From assembly GCA_927417275.1 (NCBI GenBank), contig CAKMJV010000032.1:28731-92730 (forward strand): a stretch of 64,000 nucleotides of DNA, written 5' to 3'. This document shows, piece by piece, positions 17,519 through 26,784 of the stretch; the first letter of the stretch is position 1, and every line of letters begins with the position of its first letter. The notes under the pieces were generated by a model that saw nothing but the letters and a program-made list of their open reading frames with translations, was not told the origin of the DNA and did not search any database. The position numbers and the translations under genes were made by a program. The DNA is from an uncultured Clostridia bacterium. Lineage in GTDB: Bacteria > Bacillota > Clostridia > Peptostreptococcales > Acidaminobacteraceae.

Positions 17519-17870
17519 TTCGTTCTCTTCAGTTGTAATTTCTTTCACTTTTGGTGGACTCACCCTTTCGCGATGTTTTTGTAACCATCTTCTTATATTA
17601 ACAACCAGTTCATAAAACTTTCAGGTGGTGTCCATTATCCGTTTTAACGCTGAACGTATAATTTTAAACTTGAAGTTCTTGTGACTTCTAACGAGGTTCA
17701 GTTAAAACAGTTTACATAATTTCGTTTCCTTTAACCTTAACTTTTAAAACATTTTTAATTCCAAATAGACTTTTTGGTGGTCTCACTCCTTTTTACATAC
17801 TTAAACAAAGGTTGATATTCCAACATCTTATTTCAAATTAAGAACTGGTTTGTTAATAATATTATACCAC
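17519..17870 (-). ncRNA. Possible structured RNA in the 400-base gap before the flavoprotein operon end
   Basis: No convincing protein is seen here. On the minus strand an extended -10 (TGGTATAAT, core 17866-17861) could start an RNA near 17854 that ends at the hairpin 17518-17481. Within it CTGTTTTAAC plus TGAAC (17710-17696) pairs with GTTCA plus GTTAAAACGG (17655-17639) in a 15-bp helix with a two-base bulge, enclosing a small hairpin (17688-17672). A motif reading CCACCAAAA(A)GT after GTGAG occurs twice (complement of 17547-17569 and 17768-17794), with a weaker third copy near 17625. Short frames exist but lack a good start. The RNA call is inference from these signs. Confidence 0.4.
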
Positions 17871-17896
17871 AAAATAACGAAATGAAAAGCCTTTTA

Positions 17897-18955
17897 TTAA
17901 AAAAACGTCGCATTTTTGTTTAGATTTTCGCACAATCGGTTGACGTAAACTTCAACGCGTTCCGAGAGATCCTCTACCGAAATAATTTCTCCTGGATCAT
18001 TTGCTATGGCCATCGCTGCAAAAAAAGGCGGTAACCGAAACCCTTTGTTGATATTTAATGCGCCCACCAGTTGACCTGCAACCGTATCGTTACCTGAATT
18101 ACCGGATACAATCACGCTTAGTATATACTTATCTTGAAAACTCATGCTACGATATAACGCTGTTAGACGATTAATTACAGCCATGAGTTTAGCCGATACT
18201 GCGTCGTTATAATTGGGACAAATCCAAACAACTGCATCTGCACTTTCGATGCGCGGATAGAGTGATTCCACCACAAATCCACCATAAAAACAACTTTTTT
18301 CTAAGGCGTAGTACGTACACGTTTCAAAACTACATCCATAACAATCGGTAATTTGCCCTTCCTCAACATGTAACTCTTGAATCACTAGTTTTTCATTATA
18401 TCGATTTGTCAATTTGTCTCTTATGAAATCCCAGTACATAAGTGTATTTGAAATGTTTTTATGTCCTGCGTGCAACACCAAAATGTTAAACTGATCTTTT
18501 TTTAGGTGCGCGTATTCAACCAACCGCTTTATCAATTTATCGATTTGAATGCTTGCGATTTCCTCGTACGAACCCGTCATGGTCTTTGACCACGTTTTAA
18601 AATTTATCCCATCACGAATCCATTCAATTACAGGATGTCCTATCCATTCACAGCCCATCATATTAGATAGAAATATAAATTTTCTTGCATACGTTTTCGT
18701 ATAGTCTTCAGAATCTGACAATATGATCAAGGCCGCAACTCGATTAATAAAATAGGACTGTCCATTATTTTTATGGCGTTCCATTTCATCGCGTAGAAAA
18801 GCATTTGCAGCGGCATTTTCTCCAATTGCATCGAGTTCGATTACAAACAAAGTTTTAGAATCTTCTATCGCCTTAAATGTTTCTAGTGTCTCCTTACAAC
18901 GCGCAACAAGTCCTTTTTCTGTTTGTACAAAACTTATGAGGTCAAGGTTTCCCAT
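17897..18955 (-). CDS. Flavodoxin-fold iron-sulfur flavoprotein-like oxidoreductase with extra N-terminal domain
   Basis: 352 residues. The C-terminal half (about 163-352) matches the NAD(P)H-dependent FMN reductase / iron-sulfur flavoprotein pattern: NILVLHAGHKNISNT (phosphate-binding loop), CYGCSFETC with a further Cys in EKSCFYGG, ESADAVVWICPNYNDAVSA (isoalloxazine-side loop) and VSGNSGND. The N-terminal half (1-150) is not part of the usual family and may be a degenerate second flavodoxin-like domain (AALIILSDSEDYTKTYARK). GGAGG lies before the ATG, which overlaps the end of the dehydrogenase-like gene by 22 bases. Third gene of a three-gene unit with the 1633-residue protein. Confidence 0.7.
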   Translation of the reverse strand: MGNLDLISFVQTEKGLVARCKETLETFKAIEDSKTLFVIELDAIGENAAANAFLRDEMERHKNNGQSYFINRVAALIILSDSEDYTKTYARKFIFLSNMMGCEWIGHPVIEWIRDGINFKTWSKTMTGSYEEIASIQIDKLIKRLVEYAHLKKDQFNILVLHAGHKNISNTLMYWDFIRDKLTNRYNEKLVIQELHVEEGQITDCYGCSFETCTYYALEKSCFYGGFVVESLYPRIESADAVVWICPNYNDAVSAKLMAVINRLTALYRSMSFQDKYILSVIVSGNSGNDTVAGQLVGALNINKGFRLPPFFAAMAIANDPGEIISVEDLSERVEVYVNRLCENLNKNATFF

Positions 18956-20178
18956 GTTTCCTCCAATTTCTTATAAGATGTTCTCAAGCGCACTTTCAAA
19001 TTTTCAGACAGTTTAAGATATTCATATTGAACACACATTTGGGCATTTCTATTTCTAGCTCCCCAATAAACGCCGTTCAGATATTGTGCACTATAATGCC
19101 ATTCACCATTAAGCATATGAACGATGGCAAGTGCGCCTGATGACAATGCGGGTGCTATAAATGGCTTATAACCCAACGCACGCATCTCTAAGTTTGCAGT
19201 GATTACTTTATGCGTTAGTATAAGTGCCTTTTCATCTAGAGTTGATTGAACATCATCTGAAACAACCAGATCCTTACCATGTGGCCCAAATGCACGGCCT
19301 GTTGACATATAGGTAAGACCCAACTGTTCACTATAATACTTTGCCCTACCATCCATTACACCAAGGCCAAACCCTACGACTTGTTCTGGCAACAAGCCTT
19401 TATAATCATAAACGCCATCTAACTGATTAGACGCCGTATACACCGTTTTGCAGAGTAAATCAACGGGGTCTGAAACCACTGCAAAAATGCCTTTGAAATT
19501 TTGCTCTCTCGCCATTTTAGCATATAACGATATGATTTTAGAGTTCTCTTCAAATTGAATCATTCGAACGTCTACCGGCTCTCCATTCACTTGACTTTCT
19601 GTACCTACTTTGGGGATGGCTTTTGAAGCACAGAAAATAAACACATCACCATCAAACAACGCTTCTTTATCGATGCATTTGATTTTTATATCTGGATTCG
19701 CTGTGATTTGGTTCAGTTCCATTTCCCAACGCTTCTTTTGCTGCTCACTTAGATCGTATATACCTATAGAAGAAATACATGTTTCACCCATTAGTTTTAA
19801 ACCGATAGTAAGCATACTGCCCACATCTCCTAGACCTAAAAGCGTCACATTTTTTTTGTGATTTGTTTGGTCTTGCATTTGTTCTAAATATTCTATGAGG
19901 GTTTCATAAGAAGCGTGAGGATGTTTATGAAAAAACAGCGCTTGGTTCACAGATAAAATCATTTGTTCATCATCCACTTCACGTAAAAACATCTCTAAGT
20001 GTTCAACGCCATCGGCCTTCAAAAAAGACAACGGTATATACTGAATCATTTTAGTGGCATCTAGTGGCGCATCGAAAAGATAAACGGTCCGCTTTGACAG
20101 TTCTATAGCATCAGTTGTTTTGAATGGTAACACGGATCGGCTCATAATCGTCCATCCATTAATAACATATTTATTCAT
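18934..20178 (-). CDS. Divergent lactate/malate dehydrogenase-superfamily protein
   Basis: 414 residues, with an extra ~105-residue N-terminal region before the Rossmann motif VTLLGLGDVGS (about 111-121). Familiar LDH/MDH landmarks follow: an acidic residue after beta-2 (IYDLSE), FAVVSDPVDLLCK in place of the usual TNPVD, VVGFGLGVMDGRAKYYSE at the helix that carries D-x-x-R, and FGPHGKDL containing the catalytic-His GxHG motif (His about 300). The substrate loop (about 183-215) is longer than usual and unlike LDH or MDH. It begins six bases after the large HD/nucleotidyltransferase gene and overlaps the flavoprotein gene, so all three are probably one transcript. Substrate unknown. Confidence 0.75.
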   Translation of the reverse strand: MNKYVINGWTIMSRSVLPFKTTDAIELSKRTVYLFDAPLDATKMIQYIPLSFLKADGVEHLEMFLREVDDEQMILSVNQALFFHKHPHASYETLIEYLEQMQDQTNHKKNVTLLGLGDVGSMLTIGLKLMGETCISSIGIYDLSEQQKKRWEMELNQITANPDIKIKCIDKEALFDGDVFIFCASKAIPKVGTESQVNGEPVDVRMIQFEENSKIISLYAKMAREQNFKGIFAVVSDPVDLLCKTVYTASNQLDGVYDYKGLLPEQVVGFGLGVMDGRAKYYSEQLGLTYMSTGRAFGPHGKDLVVSDDVQSTLDEKALILTHKVITANLEMRALGYKPFIAPALSSGALAIVHMLNGEWHYSAQYLNGVYWGARNRNAQMCVQYEYLKLSENLKVRLRTSYKKLEETWETLTS

Positions 20179-20183
20179 TCGCT

Positions 20184-23100
20184 CTACCCCGTGTAAAAAG
20201 ATTTTAGTTTTCTTATTTGTTCCAAATCTTGTTTAATATACTCAGAAGGTCTTACATTGTCAGAATAAAAAATATGGTTTCCTTTATCGGGATACCTCGG
20301 TGTACTTGATACTTCCCCCAATCGATCTATCGTTAATAAACGATCGTTGAGTTTTTCATACGTAGACTCTAATGCAGTCATAATCTCTATGGCATTAATG
20401 AGTGCCGTTTCTGAAAGATTATAAATGGCTTCTTTCGAAGCATCTACCACATAACTCATGGGTGAATAAGGCAGTATTAGATTTACAGAATTAATTAAGT
20501 TGCTGTCTGGTATAGAACCGCGCCAAACTGCATCTCCATCGATAAATGGGTATAATTTGCTTTCGTAAAACCAAACTTTTATTTTTGGAATAAAGTACGC
20601 TGAATCTACCTTGATATCCATAGATTCTGCTATTTCTTTTCCATTTCCAGACATAATCCCTACGATGAATTTTTGAATTTTAACATTATATTTTTCAAAA
20701 TACGGTTGCAATGCTTTCACGCGATACCCTTTGTTTAACAAATCATCCACTAAAATAACAGGGCGATCAAACGACTTGAGCATTTTGATTTGATTTTCAA
20801 TATCCAAATAAAAAGGATACTCCTTAATTTGATGAGACAATAAATCTGGCGAAAAATATTTTTCTGCATGTAAAGTTTTAGTCACGGTATTTGGCAAGAG
20901 CCATCGCTTAAATACGGCACCAAATGGCACGCACATAGCATTTCCCACTGTCTTTGGAACAATGGGAACTGACGGCATATTGTTTTCTTCACAAACTTTT
21001 TTTATGAGATTTTCATAAATCATCGCACGATCAAAATTGAGTACGAGATTTCCAGGATATACCTCTGCAATTGCCTTTTGTAAGCGCACTCTTGAATTCA
21101 GCATCGCATTTACCACTTCTGGTGTGAATCGATAGGGTTCTTTAAACATAGAATGTATATCCAAATTCAGCGTACATGGTGCAGACATATTAACCACATA
21201 GACATTTTCACCCGTTTTTACGGAAGAAATATTTAAAAATCCTTGGATCTCTAATATACTAGATACTTCTTTTCCAAGATAATTGGCTATGTTCTCCTTA
21301 TAAACACAATAGGTGTAATCACGAGAAAGCGCGTGTGCCAATGTTTCTGTCATCATAATCTGTTCTACGTTTCTGACATCCGTACCTCGCTTTTTCACCA
21401 CCGTATCCACGACAATTATACGACCAATCGATTGTGTTCTAACATATTTAATAATCTGTTCATCTACAAATTCTCTGTGGATATCACTTGCCCTTAGCCA
21501 GTGTGAGATAGAAAATGCGATCATTTCACCTTGATGTTCTAAACTTCTTAATACGTATATTTTAAAACTTTGTAACGGCGAAAGTCTTTGGATTTTTAAC
21601 CTTAACTCAGATAAATCCATCTCTAAGAGTCGGCTCATTTCTTCTAAATGTTTTTCTGTAGGTGATTCCACGATTTCCATAAACAGTGATTTTGTCGTCA
21701 TTAACTGCTTATACATCGGTTCACGTTGATACAACCCTTTTTCGTATATATAATTCTGTGCCAAAGGCTCAATTAATGAAGAAATATCACGTTTGTCGTC
21801 AATATAATCCCGAATCAAAGTAGAACTAATGGTTTCATAGTCTTTTGGCAAAGTAAATTTAAGTGTGTTGGGATGTAAATGCTTCATCTTTTCATTTAAA
21901 AGGTCATAGGTTTCAGCGTGGTCATGCGCTTCAGCACGTTCATAGATGATATGCGGGATTTTGCAGATTACCCCTTTTCCTTCTTGCTTATACGCAGAAG
22001 CATTTAAAACCACATCGCTTCCTACGACGATGTAAACTTCTGACTCTGGAAACATATTCATTAAATAGTTTAAATCCCGATCATTTGCAATATTAATAGA
22101 GACATCTCTAGGAAACTGATAAATGTCTATTTCATTTGCAATGGATTTCTTTATGATGTTTCTTCGAATCAAGTTCGGCTGCGTCCGTTTAGACCACGAA
22201 AACTCATCTACATAAAGCAGCACTTCAAATCCGCGATTCTTAATATCGTTTGCTATTTGCTTATGACTCAGTGTAAAAGGATCAAAAGCACCTGGAAAAA
22301 AAGCAATTCTACGATTTGGTAACAGATGTATTTCACCAATTTCATGTTTATGTGCAGCAATAAAGCCATAGATATTTTTTAAACATGCCGTGTTGTTATA
22401 GAATATTAGGTCTTCCCCTTCATCCGTGTTAATCATGAGTGACATGACTTTCTTGATGGTTAACTTATATAAAAATGCCCGTTTTTTAAGGTTTAAGACT
22501 TCATTTGAAAGTACATCTTTTGCAATGACTGAAAATGCCGTTTGATTCACATAACTTGACCCATGAACAAAGCCATTAAAAAGCACACCAAACAATCTGA
22601 GGACGCGATGATTATGCGAATGTACTTCTTCTTTAAAGGCGTAGCGGTAATCAGAATATTGAGAGATGGCATACCCCACTGTTTTTTCGATTAAAGTTAT
22701 CAACTTCTTGTTGTTGGTACTCATTTTTCTTTCGAAACTTTCAATAATTTCATCCAGTTCTTTCGGTTTAACTTGTAGTATGATTTTTCCTAAATAAGGT
22801 GGAATGTACTTTGTGAACTCATAACTTTCCATCTCAAGTGCCCTTATAAGTTCCACGGCAATGTCGTTTTTTTGCTCGTAATTAAGATGAGAAACGATAA
22901 GCAACAACATGTGCCCAGCCGTATTTCTAACCGACTCTAAAGCACTCACTTTTAATAGATTACATAAGTGCATGGCCATATAAAAGCAATTTTCATAATC
23001 GTAAAGCAAGGTGTTTCTCATTAAGAGTTCGATTTGGAAACGCTTTGCAACGTCGAGTGTAGCAGATTTTAAGTTGCTTAAGAAAATATTGCTCGTATAC

Positions 23101-25085
23101 TGCAAATCATCTAAGCAGATTCCTTTGAGGCTTTCTATCACATCATGATCTAACTTAAGTTGTTCTGCCAGTTTGAGCCGCGCATAATTCTCTGCTGGAT
23201 CATTTAATGAAACTTTATAATTATCCAAGACATCGTAAATACCCGTTTGTTCAATCAAAGTTCGATTGGCATGAGGAAGGATACTATATATCAAATTATA
23301 GGCTCTTAATCTGATTTTATAATCTGGGTCTGAAAGCAATTGTGTAACAAAGTTCAAAACGGTATAGCGTTGCACACCATCAAACTCTGAAAAGGGTAAA
23401 ACACGGGCTGCCTTTATTAGATAAAAACGTACTGTTTCATGCTGACTATACGTCTGGAAAAATGAAACCACACATTCAAAACTTTTAAGTCGCTTGTCCT
23501 TACCTTTCAAATGTTTAAAATATCCCTCAATCATATCACGCATGCTGTAGCTGATGTATTTTTTATGTCGTTCGATCACTTTACTCTCTGGAAACAAAAA
23601 ACGCTCTATATAGAGTCTAAACATAGACAAGGTGTCCGTAGTCTGTGAGGAAATAGATGCACTTGGAGGTATTTCTTTTCTAATTTCTTCATCATAGGAA
23701 GCAATAATGGTTCCGATGAGTTCTGCACACTGCTTTCTAATATCCTCTTCAGAAAGAATCAGCTTTTCATAAAGGAAATTAAGCATAATTTGCTTTTGCT
23801 TTTGTGTCAAATAGGTATAGTATTCTTCGAGAATACCTATATATCCCCGCAGTTGTGTTAGGTCACCACTGTTTCTAACGGGTTCTAACAATCTATTTAG
23901 TGACGCTTCATCTCGCAATCTATATAGCAATTCAATATTATGCTGGATTGAAGAAAATATTACATTTTCAGTTATTTCATCGCCTTGCATTAGAGTAAAG
24001 TATTTTCTACGTTTGTTAACATCTGACAAATTGCGACTTTCAAACTGAACATGAGGTTCTGTATCGATTTTGAGGTCGAACAAAAAACGTTCAAAGTCAT
24101 GTAATTTCTCATACACTTTTCTGTAACGGGTCTCTTTTGCTTCATCTAAATTATCCAACTTATTGAGAATTACATCAAATGAGTCTTTTAGCGTATAGAA
24201 CATCATCGTCGATTTATTATTAACACGCTCTGCTTTGACCCTAAAATCACTGTATATTAATATCAAAGATTCTATCGGCAACGCTTCGATTTCAAGGTCC
24301 CATGTTGAATGATTGATTGCAACATTTCGAATGTAAACAATCTGTCTTTTTTCAAACCATTCACCCGTATAAAAGTAATGGTAATACGCAACGCGGTTCA
24401 TCTCATTTGGTTTACAACCAAATTTGCCCACATCATGTCCTATCGCCGCTCCAGAAACACGTCCAAGATCTATAGGAAATCCAGCAGCCTTTAACTGTCT
24501 AGCCGTTTTCATCGCTAAATGGTGTACACCACAAATGTGATCAAGGGTCGTAAAGCCTATTACTTCTTGATTGAGTTTCATCATTTCATATACATAGTCA
24601 TCCAAGTAAGCTTGCTTAAATAAACGATATTCCGTCGGGTCTTCTAGTGCATGAATTTCTGTTTCTGTTAACAGTTCTATCGGATAATGACTTTGCCAGG
24701 TTTCATCGTCAATTTTCCTTTGTAGATTAGAAAAAATACGCATCAAAATGAGATAGATCTCCGCCAAGCGATTCTGTTTGACATCCAATGCAAAAGGTAC
24801 TGCATCTGGAAATGAAAAACTTAAACAGTAATAATAAAAATAATTTAATCTTTCATTTTCCGTGCCTTCCATATTCATTTTGTCAAAAATAGGACACAAC
24901 AAATCATAGACATCTTTACAGTGAAACTTCTTATGTTGAACATGTACGCGTACCTGTTCTTTAAAACGCTCACTTTTAAGATATTCCGCTAATATTTTTC
25001 TCGGCAATCCAACGCGTTTAAGAAAATTTCGATTTAATAATTCTCTTTCAATTTCAGAATATATTTGATACGTTAATTCCCCCAT
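20184..25085 (-). CDS. Giant multidomain protein: HD phosphohydrolase, helical repeats, NadD-like nucleotidyltransferase, GNAT-like and phosphoribosyltransferase-like domains
   Basis: 1633 residues. HD domain about 180-285 with all metal ligands visible: His 188/189, HD at 217-218 (AIGHDVGKFG), His 259 (AINHSTWD), Asp 280. Residues about 370-900 are helical and repeat-like (ALEMESYEFTKYIPPYLGKI and similar), probably HEAT-like. A cytidylyl/adenylyltransferase-like domain about 925-1110 has FFPGAFDPFTLSHKQIA (variant of the GxFDPxHxGH motif) and ISSTLIRDYI (second NadD motif). About 1140-1300 resembles an acetyltransferase fold. A C-terminal type I phosphoribosyltransferase-like domain has RPVILVDDLLNKGYR (about 1445) as its PRPP loop. 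The ATG follows a purine-rich GAGGTGAATT. No characterised function is known to me; the parts suggest nucleotide or cofactor chemistry. Confidence 0.8.
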   Translation of the reverse strand: MGELTYQIYSEIERELLNRNFLKRVGLPRKILAEYLKSERFKEQVRVHVQHKKFHCKDVYDLLCPIFDKMNMEGTENERLNYFYYYCLSFSFPDAVPFALDVKQNRLAEIYLILMRIFSNLQRKIDDETWQSHYPIELLTETEIHALEDPTEYRLFKQAYLDDYVYEMMKLNQEVIGFTTLDHICGVHHLAMKTARQLKAAGFPIDLGRVSGAAIGHDVGKFGCKPNEMNRVAYYHYFYTGEWFEKRQIVYIRNVAINHSTWDLEIEALPIESLILIYSDFRVKAERVNNKSTMMFYTLKDSFDVILNKLDNLDEAKETRYRKVYEKLHDFERFLFDLKIDTEPHVQFESRNLSDVNKRRKYFTLMQGDEITENVIFSSIQHNIELLYRLRDEASLNRLLEPVRNSGDLTQLRGYIGILEEYYTYLTQKQKQIMLNFLYEKLILSEEDIRKQCAELIGTIIASYDEEIRKEIPPSASISSQTTDTLSMFRLYIERFLFPESKVIERHKKYISYSMRDMIEGYFKHLKGKDKRLKSFECVVSFFQTYSQHETVRFYLIKAARVLPFSEFDGVQRYTVLNFVTQLLSDPDYKIRLRAYNLIYSILPHANRTLIEQTGIYDVLDNYKVSLNDPAENYARLKLAEQLKLDHDVIESLKGICLDDLQYTSNIFLSNLKSATLDVAKRFQIELLMRNTLLYDYENCFYMAMHLCNLLKVSALESVRNTAGHMLLLIVSHLNYEQKNDIAVELIRALEMESYEFTKYIPPYLGKIILQVKPKELDEIIESFERKMSTNNKKLITLIEKTVGYAISQYSDYRYAFKEEVHSHNHRVLRLFGVLFNGFVHGSSYVNQTAFSVIAKDVLSNEVLNLKKRAFLYKLTIKKVMSLMINTDEGEDLIFYNNTACLKNIYGFIAAHKHEIGEIHLLPNRRIAFFPGAFDPFTLSHKQIANDIKNRGFEVLLYVDEFSWSKRTQPNLIRRNIIKKSIANEIDIYQFPRDVSINIANDRDLNYLMNMFPESEVYIVVGSDVVLNASAYKQEGKGVICKIPHIIYERAEAHDHAETYDLLNEKMKHLHPNTLKFTLPKDYETISSTLIRDYIDDKRDISSLIEPLAQNYIYEKGLYQREPMYKQLMTTKSLFMEIVESPTEKHLEEMSRLLEMDLSELRLKIQRLSPLQSFKIYVLRSLEHQGEMIAFSISHWLRASDIHREFVDEQIIKYVRTQSIGRIIVVDTVVKKRGTDVRNVEQIMMTETLAHALSRDYTYCVYKENIANYLGKEVSSILEIQGFLNISSVKTGENVYVVNMSAPCTLNLDIHSMFKEPYRFTPEVVNAMLNSRVRLQKAIAEVYPGNLVLNFDRAMIYENLIKKVCEENNMPSVPIVPKTVGNAMCVPFGAVFKRWLLPNTVTKTLHAEKYFSPDLLSHQIKEYPFYLDIENQIKMLKSFDRPVILVDDLLNKGYRVKALQPYFEKYNVKIQKFIVGIMSGNGKEIAESMDIKVDSAYFIPKIKVWFYESKLYPFIDGDAVWRGSIPDSNLINSVNLILPYSPMSYVVDASKEAIYNLSETALINAIEIMTALESTYEKLNDRLLTIDRLGEVSSTPRYPDKGNHIFYSDNVRPSEYIKQDLEQIRKLKSFYTG

Positions 25086-25209
25086 AATTCACCTCGACCT
25101 TATTCTCTTCTTTATTATCCCATACCCATGAAGCGAATACAATTCAAACTCAACATTTATCAGACTTTTGACGATAATACTCATAAGACGTACAAGTCGG
25201 AGGTGCCTA

Positions 25210-25818
25210 ATGTCAAACATCACTAAAATCCCTATAGTAAATAATTATAAAAACGTATCTTCTAGTAATGTTAAACATGTTGGAAGCCGTTCATTTGTTG
25301 CACATGTTTACGGTAAAGGTGAAGTACATAATAATCCTGAGCACCGCTCTGGCAATGAAAGGTATATATTAGATGCTTTTTATTCTAATTCGCACAATTT
25401 AAAAGCCTCATTTATACGGTTAACCACCGATAAAGAGGCATTAAAACACTACTATAAAACACATGAAGAAGAAGTCTTGTTAGGTGCTGAGAGTTTAACG
25501 TTAGCCATTAACACATTAATGGATGATGCCAAGTCTTGCGACGCTGAGTACGGAACACATTTTACCTTTCTCATAGAAAGCATCCTCCACGACTACGAGA
25601 ACCCGCTTGAAAAAATAGGCATACAACTAAAAAAACAACGTCTTGTCGTCAATAAATACGCTTTTTTTAACCATCTCTGTAACACCCCAGAAGATTTTCA
25701 ATTCTTGTTTAAATCACCCGATGGACTAATCGATACACTCTCAAAAATTTATTATAAAATAATTGGCATTTCACAATCCACTAAATTAGAAGGGCAAATA
25801 ATAGACTTTAGAACTTAG
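25210..25818 (+). CDS. Hypothetical soluble protein
   Basis: 202 residues, no family recognised, no signal peptide or membrane helix. N-terminus SNITKIPIVNNYKNVSSSNV is low in charge and possibly unstructured; residues 75-202 look helical. The longest frame starts at 25168, but the ATG at 25210 has CGGAGG seven bases upstream, so I use it. A weak flagellar-sigma-like -10 (GACGATAA, 25167-25174) lies upstream, so a motility link is possible but unproven. Divergent from the giant HD/nucleotidyltransferase gene, convergent with yihY, overlapping its end by 4 bases. Confidence 0.65.
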   Translation: MSNITKIPIVNNYKNVSSSNVKHVGSRSFVAHVYGKGEVHNNPEHRSGNERYILDAFYSNSHNLKASFIRLTTDKEALKHYYKTHEEEVLLGAESLTLAINTLMDDAKSCDAEYGTHFTFLIESILHDYENPLEKIGIQLKKQRLVVNKYAFFNHLCNTPEDFQFLFKSPDGLIDTLSKIYYKIIGISQSTKLEGQIIDFRT

Positions 25819-26633
25819 TTTTTTTGCTTTTCAAAATGCATGGCATTGATTTCAGCACCTACGATTATGACTAATCCTAAAAAATAAACCCAAATCATAA
25901 AGGCAATCATCGCCGATAGTGATCCATAGAGTATGGAGTAATCCGTTAAACCAATAACGAGTTTTGTGAAAACGAAATTACCTAATATTGAACCCACGAC
26001 AGCAAAGAGTGCGCCTGGATATATATCTGAAAGGCGCATTTTTTTATTTGGTAAAAATGCATAGATTGATGTAATTACCACCACAAAAGTGGTCAGTAGC
26101 ACTATATTTCTAATGAGTTCTAATACATCGATCCATTTGGTATCGAAACCGATACCAAATGTCTGAGTGAATAAATCAATTAGCGAACTTACCAACGTTG
26201 GGATGGTAACAGAAAGTACGATCATGATGGTAAACATAAGTGTATAAAACATACCCATCAACTTGAGATTAATAAAATTCCGTGTTTCTTCTACACCATA
26301 AGAAGTATTAATCGCACGTTGAAGTGCACTCACTGCGCGGGATGAAGAATATAGCATCGCTATGCCGGAAACGGATAACAATGTATTGCCCTCCACATGT
26401 ACCGTTTCACCTATAAAAGAAAAAATCATTTTATGAATGTTTTCAGGCACAACATTTTGAATATAGTGCACTGCAAACTCATAGTTTATATCTAATTTCG
26501 AAACAATAGATACGATAAAAATCATCAATGGAAAAAAGGATAAAACAAAAAAATAAGCGGTTTGTCCAGCAAACGCTGAAATTTGATGTGCTTTTAATCG
26601 CTCGTTTAATTGTTTAATACGTTCAAATATCAT
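25815..26633 (-). CDS. YihY/BrkB-family inner membrane protein
   Basis: 272 residues with about six hydrophobic helices. The family signature is clear: ISAFAGQTAYFFVLSFFPLM near the N-terminus (about 18-37), LYSSSRAVSALQRAINTSYG in the middle, and YSILYGSLSAMIAFMIWVYF with LGLVIIVGAEINA near the end. Earlier proposals that the family is RNase BN are not supported; its function is still unclear. Single gene between convergent and divergent neighbours. Confidence 0.92.
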   Translation of the reverse strand: MIFERIKQLNERLKAHQISAFAGQTAYFFVLSFFPLMIFIVSIVSKLDINYEFAVHYIQNVVPENIHKMIFSFIGETVHVEGNTLLSVSGIAMLYSSSRAVSALQRAINTSYGVEETRNFINLKLMGMFYTLMFTIMIVLSVTIPTLVSSLIDLFTQTFGIGFDTKWIDVLELIRNIVLLTTFVVVITSIYAFLPNKKMRLSDIYPGALFAVVGSILGNFVFTKLVIGLTDYSILYGSLSAMIAFMIWVYFLGLVIIVGAEINAMHFEKQKN

Positions 26634-26715
26634 CTAAATACGCCCCATTTCAAAAAAAATAATAGTTTTTTAATGTCTTACTCTCTATTCTACCCCCTTT
26701 TTAATGATTTGTTAA

Positions 26716-26744
26716 TTGATATTTCCCCAACAAAGCTCTATGAT
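26716..26744 (+). promoter_or_regulatory. Sigma-A promoter of hflK-hflC
   Basis: TTGATA at 26716-26721 and TATGAT at 26739-26744 with a 17-base spacer, about 40 bases before the hflK ATG and its TAGGAGG. Confidence 0.75.
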
Positions 26745-26784
26745 AAGAGTATAAGTTTTTATTTAATCTAATTAGGAGGCATTT

